NCBI GenBank assembly: GCA_905160935.1
Contig: CAJHZI010000294.1
Location: 747,001-811,000, forward strand
Origin: Enchytraeus crypticus
Lineage: Eukaryota > Annelida > Clitellata > Enchytraeida > Enchytraeidae
DNA length: 64,000 nt
Direction of reading: 5' to 3'
Shown here: positions 1 to 9,602 of the stretch, in pieces
Numbering within the stretch: the stretch's first letter is position 1
Layout: the number at the start of each line of letters is the position of its first letter
The notes under the pieces: generated by a model
Database searches by the model: none
Told to the model about the DNA's origin: nothing
The model's input: the letters and a program-made list of their open reading frames with translations, nothing else
Made by a program: the position numbers and the translations under genes

Positions 1-44
1 AGTGTTACCTTCCAACAATCTCGCTCTCTGACGAGCCTACAACA

Positions 45-180
45 ACAACAACAGTAAATAATAATAAAGGTTTAACGTCCGTTTCCTCATCCAGGGATGA
101 TGTCAGAGACGTCCCCAAAGCACACATCACTACAGATCAATTCACCCAGACCAATCTGCAAAAGAAATCTAATAGAAATA
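45..180 (-). repeat. (TTA)n-tailed interspersed repeat, 3' end
   Basis: The - strand reads GACATCATCCCTGGATGAGG, then AAACGGACGTTAAACC and a TTATTATT tail. About 60 upstream bases (AGCACACATCACTACAGATC in + sense) also recur near 26580. It is the same family as the insert at 22670-22746. The upstream end is not defined. Confidence 0.7.
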
Positions 181-547
181 ATAAAAATGATATTTAATAT
201 TAAAGTAATATTACAGTCATGGTTATTCAGGTACAGTAAAATGCCCAAGATTTCAATTTCTGAATTATTTCTCTGTCGATCAGGGGTAGAAGTGGGAACA
301 GAGATCTGGGGCAACTGTCACATTTTTTTGGGCCCCTAACAATGTACTTACATATCTTTTAGTACCTAGTATGGCCCCCCAGCAGGGAAAATGCCTCAGA
401 AAAAAAGAACCAGGGGAAGAGTTCCCCCGGTTCTCACTGTAGGAAGGAAAGCATTTGCCCCTACTTTAACTGAATTAATCTGTCTAATTATTCTCTGTCA
501 AATTATTTCGCTCTTGAATTATAATTTGACAGCGTTAGAATTCGACA

Positions 548-583
548 ATTCCCATAGAGCAATAATTATTGCTCTATGGGAAT
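548..583. repeat. 36-bp perfect palindrome
   Basis: ATTCCCATAGAGCAATAA is followed at once by its exact reverse complement, with no spacer. Confidence 0.95.
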
Positions 584-935
584 ACCCTATAATAATTATA
601 AGACTAAAATATGTTTAAAAGAATTGTGCCATCAAGAGAGAATTTGTTATCCATTTCTGCTTTTTTCATTATCTGTTATATTACTGCTTGTAACTGTTAT
701 ACTCCTTGTTACACTGTAACTTATCTGCAGTTGTCAGATTGTTATAGAATGAAGGAATAAGTTATTATTAGAAAGGCAAGTATATAGTTCAGCAGATGAA
801 GGTATAGATCATATAAACCTCAAAGTTCTCAGGTCCATCAACTCCAGTCCTCCAATCAGCATTACCTGACCTCATTCCAGTCTGAGGCTTCTTCTAAACA
901 ATACAAAGAAAAAATTGCCATACAAATACCTACAC

Positions 936-938
936 AAG

Positions 939-987
<49 letters not shown>

Positions 988-990
988 AAT
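936..990 (-). repeat. (CAT)n microsatellite, tail of the (GAT)n repeat family
   Basis: The pure CAT run is followed by CTTCTCTTTAATTAGAGTTT and AACTGGGGTCAGG, which is the 3' end of the family at 42287-42590 read on the - strand. So it is a retroposon tail. A second, shorter 3' end is at 1443-1510. Confidence 0.75.
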
Positions 991-2014
991 CATTATCATC
1001 TTCTCTTTAATTAGAGTTTAACTGGGGTCAGGATTTGAATAGACCTATATAAGTAGTATTGCATAATTGCATAAACTACATTTTTGACGAAGAAGCAGAC
1101 GATTATAACTTTATACTACTATTAATTAAGCTCTGATACTCAAGGTACCGAATTTTGAGGAAAGTGCAAGAGAGACTATTTATAAATAGTCCCCGAAATT
1201 TATGTTTTTTCTTAATTCTGAATTTCTTGAGCACTATATTTGTAAATGTGGCTTTCACACAAAGCAAAAGAAGAGACCAGCACTATAAATAATTGCTGCT
1301 TCAGAAAAGTTCTGATAGCTCAAGATTCAAATCCCAGTCAAATTACTCTGACTTTACTCACGAGATAAGCAAAGAGAACTTAAAGTTTAACATTTTAAAA
1401 TATTAACATTACAAATATTTAAAATAAATAAATGTATATATTTAATATATATTTTTCATCAGTATCATCATATTCATCTTCCCTTGAATCCCAGTTTAGC
1501 TAGAGCCTTAATTTAGAAAAAAATTTATTTAGAATTATTTTTTATTTTAGAATTTTTAACACCTTAAGATTAAATTAATTCTAGGTTGAAAATAAATGTT
1601 CTATCTTGATAGAAATCAAAATTCATAGTAATTGGGATTACAAAGACCAATATACACAACACGTTTAAAACATTCATATCTATGTGAGGAACATATAACC
1701 AGAGGTCAAAAATCTATCAGAGCATACTCATCTTCTTATATAGGATCTCCAACTAGATTCTCATGTTTATTCAAGTAACTCAGAAACTTACCAATAAATA
1801 TATATTTAAAGTAACAAAATAACCAATAAATATATATCTCAAGTAACAAAATTGATATATAAATGGAGTTAAATCCAGATGAAGATAATGTCAAAAGAAA
1901 TTTGTATATAATTAATCATTATTTACTATTAATAAAAAGTAAAAAGAAATTTGGATATAATTTAAATGGATAAAACAAGCCGAATCACAGAATAAAATAA
2001 AATTCTTTACGTGA

Positions 2015-2425
2015 TCAATTTTACTAACAATATTACAAGAGAGTTTATCAGTTTACTAACAAATTAACAATATCATGAGACAGTTTATCAGTTCACTAAC
2101 AATATCATGATAGAGTTTGTCAGTTTACTAAATATATCCAGACAGAATTTATCAGGTTAGTAACAATATCACGAGAGAGTTCATCAGTATATACTAACAA
2201 TATCACAAGAGAGTTTATCAATTTACTAACAATACCACAAGAGAGTTTATCAATTTACTAACAATATCATGAGAGAGTTAATCAGCTTACTAACAATATC
2301 ACAAGAGAGTTTATCAGTTTTCTAACAATATCACGAGAGAGTTTATCAGTATATACTAACAATATTACGAGAGAGTATATCACGTTACTAACAATATCAC
2401 GAGATAGTTTATCAGCATCTGCTCT
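2015..2425. repeat. Roughly 32-bp minisatellite
   Basis: Repeats of TTACTAACAATATCACGAG followed by AGAGTTTATCAG, about 12 copies, with variable A/T-rich spacers. No gene is nearby. Confidence 0.9.
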
Positions 2426-2519
2426 GTATGTTCGTAGTCTTGACGACATCTGCACTCTAAAAGATGTCGGAGCTTTGTGCAATTCATTGTCCATGTCCCT
2501 CAACTGTTTATTAACATAT

Positions 2520-4078
2520 TAACAAACACATAATTTTAAAAAATCATATTTTAACGACTACTTCAATATCAAAAGTGAACTGTCAGAGATGGTATCATTT
2601 GCATTAAATACACAGCAGTACTAAAGTTAAATTATAAATAAGAAATGAACATTATATTATTGAAATCTGTAATAGGTGCATCTAACTATGACATAATCAA
2701 CAAGTATAAAATAAAATACAACAATAAAACTTAATCTACAAAATGAGTAGCAGGAGTAAAATCATAAATAATTAAATAAACGTAACCAGTAATATCTAAA
2801 TCAGTAACAAATTTGGAAAACATTCATTAGTAAGGTAGCATGCAGAATTGAACTCTCATACACAGTGTAAATAGATAAATTTAAATAAAAATATTTGCAA
2901 TAGTTTAGACATGAATTTTGATAGCTACTATATGAGCACAAGATTTCCAGAAATTATGTGCGTTGTGTTTCCTGCATTGTATCAGGAACACTGAAGAATA
3001 TTTAGTTAAATCGTAAGCACATCAATTGTGGCGACTGAGAGCTAGAACAGAGAAAGTCAAAAGGGAACCACTTCAGCAGCTAAATATTTTCATACGATAT
3101 GTGCTAAACTAAAGTTTGGATAAGGCTTAGCTTATTGGGAAGGAATTAACTAGAGGAGAGAGAAGACAGACTGAATAGGATTATGTATTCAGGATCAGCC
3201 ACTTGGTGGAACACTACAACTTTAGGTAAAAAGAGGAGATACAGAAATGGAGTAATAAATGGAGTAGAAGTCTTTGCAAAATTTGCATACACTGACTGAG
3301 TACAAGAAGCAAACAAAGCCAGTCAGATATTTATCATAAGAAAGTAGTGTTGAATTAAATAGTAGAATAAAAATTCATCCATAAAAGGATTAATTTAGTC
3401 AGAGTAAAATCATGAATAACTAAATAAATGTATGCAAAAATCTCTCATTCAGCCACTTTGTAGAGATTAAAATATAATTATTAGAATTAATATTAATTAC
3501 TACAATTTAGGATTATTATAAATAACACAGATCTCGTAATTACTACCAGTTTATTAGCTTGCTCCAAACTTCTCTCTATCTCTCTTATCTGCTGCTTCAG
3601 CTCCTCTAAATATCATTATTAATGGATTTATTATTTATTTGCATATATTAGCTATAAAAACATACTAACACATACCTAATTCTGCATACAGGGATCGAAA
3701 AAATAAATATAAGTTAATTATACACTATTATTAATGATGTGACACCCTCATATACATATATATAGACTAATTATAAGCAAAACTCTGCAATAAACACTTT
3801 GCCAATTAATATTCAATTATGCATTTAAGTCTGCCTCTTCACTAGATTGCAATGACAGGCATGTTTCATAAAGGGTCAGACAGACAGCAATTTTATCCAT
3901 AAAGAGATCATTTTAAAAATATTATTTAATCCAATACTATCAATCAGTTTAAGAATCTATAAATCTATCAATCAGTTTATTTAATTAATTTAAAGTCAGT
4001 GATTTTATTCATTAGGCTGACTTGAGGCTTCAGTAAATTTCTGTTCACTAATATTCTGCATAAATTTAGAGCCAACTT

Positions 4079-4080
<2 letters not shown>
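2520..4080. other. No gene seen
   Basis: AT-rich sequence with no long reading frame and no recognised repeat family. The same holds for 610-930, 1520-2010 and 4860-6035 (apart from an ATT tract). Confidence 0.6.
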
Positions 4081-4115
<35 letters not shown>

Positions 4116-4270
4116 TGCACTGTCCACTGGAAGACTCATGGTATATAACACCTCCACTCATCTCGATCTTCCATTTTCCTCATCATGTCCACATACGAGT
4201 GGATCTTTAAATCATCTTTAATATTCCTTTTGATATACCATTATTCTTGGGGGATCTGCTTACGATGAGG
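4081..4270 (-). repeat. 3' end of the (GA)n-tailed LINE family with its (CT)n tail
   Basis: A (CT)15 run at 4081-4111 is the tail. 4112-4215 then matches 22165-22265 (AATGCACTGTCCACTGGAAG, TCCACATACGAGTGGATC) in the same orientation. The microsatellite is therefore a retroposon tail. Confidence 0.7.
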
Positions 4271-4764
4271 TGGGCCTCCTATGTCTTCCTCAGCTTTGAC
4301 TAAAATTTACTCAGCAGAGGTGTTATTCTCTGAGAAAACAATCCTGTTTACCTAACTACACTTTATTTAATAATATTTATAAATAGAAATGCTAATATTG
4401 ACTACTTTTATATTCAAAATCAAAGTGTATACAGTGCTTAACAAATTTTGTTTGTAGAGCTGTGAGCACTTACCACCAGTAGCTTTGGTGGCTTGCTGTG
4501 TATATCGCTGTCGAGCATTGAACAAAATATCCTTGAAGTCTGCCTCGTAGACTTCAAACAACTCCGACGACATCTTTAAACCTTACGCTACCTAACTAGC
4601 AAATTCTAAAGATGCTGCAATCAGAAATAAAATTATTTACACATTCAATTTCATAACAAATATATACCAAAATAATAATATACCTCCATTATCACACTAC
4701 TTTTGTCTGAACAAAAATAAAATGGCTCAGTTGCCATTTTATTATTGCTTTACCAGATAACTGC

Positions 4765-4799
4765 CATTAGCTTTACCAGATAAGCTGGTAAAGCTAATG
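4765..4799. repeat. 15-bp perfect hairpin at the SINE 3' end
   Basis: CATTAGCTTTACCAG, loop ATAAG, then the exact reverse complement. The right arm is the terminal block of the SINE half at 4788-4852. Confidence 0.9.
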
Positions 4800-4852
4800 T
4801 TAACATCAGTTTCCTCACTCGAAAGCGATATCAGTGATGGACGAGCTTGTCA
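4788..4852 (-). repeat. SINE 3' half (5'-truncated copy)
   Basis: AAAGCTAATGTTAACATCAG, TTTCCTCACTCGAAAGCGAT and ATCAGTGATGGACGAGC. The tRNA-related half is absent. Confidence 0.8.
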
Positions 4853-6039
4853 CTATTACAATTAAAAACTGTCATAGTTAAAAACTGTGCAGTTAGTAAG
4901 ATCAATTGAGCAGGAGCTGAAGAAGGCATGGAAAAATCACCTCAAATGCAAAAGTTTTTCAAGTTAAATGAGGTTTCATGAAGTTATACCTCTGTGCTAA
5001 ATCCAAAAACGGTATTTAACATTTAGTTTCCTTAGTGCAGAGAAAAGCAAACCACAGGTTGGAATCTGGACCTTTGATTTGGCACATGACTTAAACTAGT
5101 GAGAATGATTATCTCAACATAATAAAGAAGATAAAACTTAAATATTTAATACCGTAAATTTCGATGATTCTTTGATCTTGTAGAAATAAGAAACACATTA
5201 AGGTTACCTGCACGTTAAATAAACTTAGAGACACATAAAATGCACTATATATCGCCACTGTTGTCATGTAGAGAAGCAAGTCATTAGTATCCGCTTCTAT
5301 TTTTAGAACTCCAAATATTAAAAAAAATTATTTTGACCCTTTAAATTCAGAAGATATTGTGGAAACAAATGCCTTTCTTAAGACGCTTACGACAATTACA
5401 CTATTGAGCGCGCCTGAATATATGTCAAAATTAACTACATAATCTCTATCGTTAATTTCTGAAACTTCATAAAGAGGGTGGTTAAAATAATTTTATTAAT
5501 TTAATTGAATAATTTCAAGTAACTAATACAAGGTTGTTTACCTACCTCACTATAAGCCAAAATTCTAGTAAAATTATACTATTATTATTATTAATACTAG
5601 TAGATTATTATTATTATTATTATTATAATAAAAAAATTCATAAAATGTAAACAGCACAAAAAGATAAACAACTATGAATAAAAGAAGAATTTACTAAATG
5701 GGGGGGAGGGTTCCATAGATATAGTTTAATTTAATTTAACTTAAATTGTCCCTAATCCTACTATTATAAGATCACCGATTAGTGGTACCGGGACATCTAA
5801 TGTGTAAAGCTGAATTTATGTGTTACTGTAGAGGATGTTAAGGACTACTCGTATGGACACTTCTCCGTTTCTAGGACATCGGGCAAAATAGTTATAGCCA
5901 TTCTAAAAAATTACTGATTTTGTTAAAGCATATGTACGTTAAAGAAGAACAAAAACAACCCCACATTTGTTTATATGAGCGATATAGTAAGATTTTGCTG
6001 TAGGTTTGAAAAAATGAGGTAATTGCAATTGATTTCTTG

Positions 6040-6177
6040 CTTTCACGCTATAGTTGCCTATCAACTTGTCAAGGTTTGTTTATTTTTTCCTTTACGATCT
6101 CTATATATAGAGATATGAAATTACTTCAAAAACTGGTGTTACTTAACTTAACTTAACAATAATTATACTGGTTATAT
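6040..6177. mobile_element. Decayed second copy of the same MITE, inverted
   Basis: CTTGTCAAGGTTTGT, TTTTTCCTTTACG, TATGAAATTA and AACTGGTGTTA follow in the order of the reverse complement of 7460-7540, and TATACTGGTTATA closes the right end. The outer repeat on the left is eroded. Confidence 0.6.
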
Positions 6178-6189
6178 ATATAAACTCTG

Positions 6190-7420
6190 CGCAACGTCAC
6201 TCGGTGGACACCGGAGCAGCCTCCTCAACCCTCTGCCTCCACCTATCACGATCCAGTGCAAAGTCATAAACGTCACCCTGCATAAGACTGAATTTGGTAT
6301 CTAATTTACTTATATCATTATTATATTGCTTAATTAATGTGTATTTATTACCTGTTCCTACCCTCATTTTATTGTTTACTAGTCTATATTTTAAAGCTTT
6401 TCTAATTGGAGTATTTTCATTTAGTCTTAGCATATGGCCTATCCAACTGTATCTTTTTTTCCTTATGATTTGACTCCAAGGAGTCTCGATCCTTCTTTGG
6501 TATATATCTATGTTACTAAAATTGTGTATGGATAGTGAATTTTTAGAAGGTTTCTTAGTAATTTTCTATGAAAAACATCTATGTCATTTTCTATGCTTTT
6601 TGTTACTACCCATAACTCACTATTATAAACAAATACTGATTTAATGTAAGTGTTAAAGATTTTTATTCTAACTTTAAGATTTAATTTTTTATTAGTTAAT
6701 TTCTATCTATATTTATTAAATGCCATCATTGTTAATTGTTTCCTATGAATTATATCATTTTCTGTATCCAACATACTACCTAAATATTTAGTTTTTTCCA
6801 CTCTACGTCTTCGTTGTTATTTGATATTACTATTTTCTCTGTTTTATCTTTATTTATTTTTAGATCTCGTCTTATTAATTTACTTTCAACGAATGTTATT
6901 AATTCATCAGAATTATCAGAATTGTTTTGTCGAATAAGAATCCATCCAATATCATCGGCAAATTGTTGATCTATTATTTCTGTATTACTATTTCTATTCC
7001 AGTATGTGTGATCATTAAGCTCTTTAGGTACATTCTGTTCTGTTTCTTTTAGCGACATTGCAAGGTAGAAAGTAAACAGAATTGGACTTAGATAGTCCCC
7101 CTGAGGTACTCCTGTGCTGGTACTGTATTCTTTACCTTGACAATTGTTGTTCAAAACCTTTATTTTTACATTTTCTATTAGTATTTTGATTATGTACAAT
7201 TCATCTTCATCTAGAAACTGCTTTAAATCATCTATTAATAGCTTTCTATTTACGCAGTCAAAAGCCTTACTCATATCTAGAAGTAGTATACTTATGTTAG
7301 CATTTTGTTCAATGTTTGCTTTTTCTATTAATAACTTCAAAGAGTACACGTTTTCTGTAGTGCTTCTTCCTCTTCTATATGCCACCTGACTTAGTGGAAT
7401 TTGATTATCTATTTTATCAT
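6190..7420 (-). mobile_element. Non-LTR reverse transcriptase fragment (R4/Dong-like), decayed
   Basis: From 7420 downward on the - strand: IPLSQVAYRRGRSTTENV, ISILLLDMSKAFDCVNRKLL, STSTGVPQGDYLSPILF, QQFADDIGWIL (catalytic FADD) and LKINKDKTEKIVIS. Then, after frame breaks, come Y.SELWVVTKSIENDIDVFHRK and, in 6433-6197, the C-terminal KYTLIKQYNNDISKLDTKF to RDRWRQRVEEAA. No endonuclease or N-terminal domain remains. The 5' side ends at the MITE starting at 7423 and the 3' side near a second, inverted copy of that MITE. Confidence 0.82.
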
Positions 7421-7422
7421 TT

Positions 7423-7583
7423 TATACTGGTTAAGGAAGTCACAAAGACTTATAACACCAGTTTTAGACTTAATTTCATACCTTAATACATAGAGACGTA
7501 AAGGAAAAAGATACAAACCTTGACAAGCTGAGATTGACTAACAGAGATAGTTACAAGTCTTTGTGACTTTCTTAACCAGTATA
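7423..7583. mobile_element. MITE with about 34-bp terminal inverted repeats
   Basis: 7423-7456 and 7550-7583 are near-perfect inverted repeats starting TATACTGGTTAAG and containing AAGTCACAAAGACTT. The ends carry TA, which fits a TA target duplication of Tc1/mariner type. The 161-bp element has no coding capacity. Confidence 0.75.
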
Positions 7584-7686
7584 ATTATGTTAAGTTAAGT
7601 TATAAATATGTTATTTGAATCGTGATCTTGGATATCAGTAATAACACTTCTTATTAATTATGTAAGAAGTATTTAAGTAATTAAGT

Positions 7687-8620
7687 AAGAAGAAAAAGAA
7701 AAGCCAAAAAAGATGCTTGGAACAATTATAAAAATAGTAATAATGAAGAATCATTATACTGTGAATATAAGAAAAGGCTTAATAAATCAGTTGCAGAAAA
7801 TAGAAAAGCCAAGTTAGAATTTGAAAAACAGCTTGCTCGTAATATAAAGAATGATGCAAAGAGTTTTTTTGCCTATGCTAATGCTAACAAAAAGGTTATT
7901 AAAAAGACTGGCCCTTTAAGAGATGAATATAACTACATTATAGAAGATAATAAAGACAGTGCAAACTATTATAATAAATATTTTTCGTCTGTATTTGTGG
8001 AAGAAGATTTAGTTAATATGTCAGTACCGGCTAGGATCTTCAAAGGTAACTTTGAATGCTCCTTACATAATATTGAGTTTGATATTGATGATGTTATAAA
8101 TAAATTAAATTCGCTAAATGTCAATAAAAGTCAAGGTCCATATGAGATTCATGGAAAACTGGTTTTGGAGCTAAGAGATGAATTAGAACCAGCTCTATTA
8201 AACCTACTAAAAGCTTCAATGAAAACTGGGGTGGTTCCTCAAGATTTTAAGAATGCAAATGTTGTACCAATACATAAAAAGGGAAATAGGGATAAAGCAG
8301 CAAATTATAGGCCTATAAGCTTAGCAAGTATAATCGGTAAGACATTTGAAAGCATTATTAAGGATAAAATAATTAGTTTCTTGGAAGAATATAACTTAAT
8401 TAGAAATAGTCAACATGGTTTTATTGGTGGGCGTTCTTGTTTAACTAATTTGCTAGATTTTTTAGAATATATTACAAAGGAAGTAGATAATAAAAATAGC
8501 ATTGATATCTTATATCTACACCTTGCTAAAGCGTTTGATAAAGTTCCACATAAAAGATTACTTATTCCATGTGCTTCCAACGTACTAAGTAATCTTTTAT
8601 GTGAAACTTTATCAAATGGC
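7687..8620 (+). mobile_element. CR1-like LINE reverse transcriptase fragment, ending in a fold-back
   Basis: One frame is open from about 7687 to 8620 (over 300 codons). It shows the pre-RT region (LARNIKNDAKSFFAYANANK, NYYNKYFSSVF), the spacing motif LNVNKSQGPYEIH, VVPIHKKGNRDKAANYRPIS, HGFIGGRSCLTNLL and DILYLHLAKAFDKVPH. In the last motif the usual catalytic Asp is His, so the copy is dead. The sequence after KVPHKRLL turns back as an inverted copy of itself (8586-8620), and no palm or ADD motif follows. It is truncated at the 5' end by a stop at about 7684. Confidence 0.85.
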
Positions 8621-8699
8621 TAATAACACATTCGTCTAAAATCGCATTACAAGTATTAAATAATCGTATTCAAACTCAGATGCGATACTAAGGTCTCAT

Positions 8700-9000
8700 A
8701 GTTTTGTTTTCGAGGAGGATGTGGTATTTGAGAAGCAATAGGCTTAATGCGCCTTATATGTGAACGTAGCTTGGAAATGTCTTTATACGTTTTTGTAAAT
8801 ATTGAAAAAGCTTTTGATAGATTAGACTGGGTAATGATGTTAAAGAGCTTGAAAATGGTTGGGGTTGATGGAGAGATAAAAGTAAAAATTTGTGCTTAAA
8901 TCAGAAAGCAATAGTCAAAATTCTGCAAGAGTTCTCTGGGATAGGTGAAATAGGGTGCTGGAGGGTAAGAGAAGGATGCTGCATTTATCTCTCTCCCTCA
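8700..9000 (+). pseudogene. Reverse transcriptase remnant of the 22.1-23.9 kb LINE family
   Basis: With one frameshift it reads EAIGLMRLICERSLEMSLYV, FVNIEKAFDRLDWVMMLK, NQKAIVKILQEFSGIGEIG and REGCCIYLSP. It aligns to REAIGVMRVLCER through GRGVRQ of the copy at 22152-23919. The catalytic Asp of FVDFEKAFD is Asn here. Confidence 0.75.
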
Positions 9001-9210
9001 TTAGTGTTCTGCCTAGTGACAGGCCCAGGTTACATATTCCTAGTCATATGGTTTTTCAGCTCCATAAAGAGTACTCCATTGATCTATGAGTTAAACAGTT
9101 CTGAAGACTACATATAATTTATTTACACCTTAATGTAGTCTATAGCGTTTGAGGTGGATTTGTGTTGCTTTCCTCAGTTCTAGCTTAGTCATATCTTAGA
9201 ACACATGCAG
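8995..9210 (-). repeat. (GA)n-tailed interspersed repeat, second family
   Basis: Shares TCTGCCTAGTGACAGGCCCA, GGTTACATATTCCTA, GAGTACTCCATTGAT, GTAGTCTATAGC and TGAGGTGG with copies at 48092-48300, 49680-49935 and 50890-51045. All have a CT-rich left end, so the family has a (GA)n tail on the - strand. Non-coding as seen. Confidence 0.65.
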
Positions 9211-9602
9211 CTTATGGTTGTTCTATTGTTCACCATCCCGTACACAACACTCTCTTTTGTTATAGCCATAAGGAAATGACTTTCCTCTTGGTTTTAGTGA
9301 GATCCAATTACGTTGCGTTAAATATGTTATATATTTTAAAAGTTTCATCTTTATGAACATTCTAGGTTGTCAATTGACTAAGTTTCTGCTCCTGATTGAT
9401 ATCCCATCTATGATAGCCTTGACATATTTGAAATCCTTATTCATTACCATTACAAATTGATGATAAGTTGATAGCTAAATGTATTATTTTAAAATTGATA
9501 AATTGGTGGAGTTTATTCTTCTTAATATTTGCAGAACTCAGATTTAATTTTATCTATATAGAACTATTGAAATACGTACTGAACTAATGGTGAGGGTCCA
9601 TC

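Noticed and set aside
2015-2425. Possible CRISPR array
   Set aside because: Units are directly adjacent and all parts repeat; no unique spacers of constant size, and the DNA is animal.
8531-8620. Rho-independent terminator
   Set aside because: The hairpin is inside animal LINE coding sequence and has no T-run; it is an inverted duplication.
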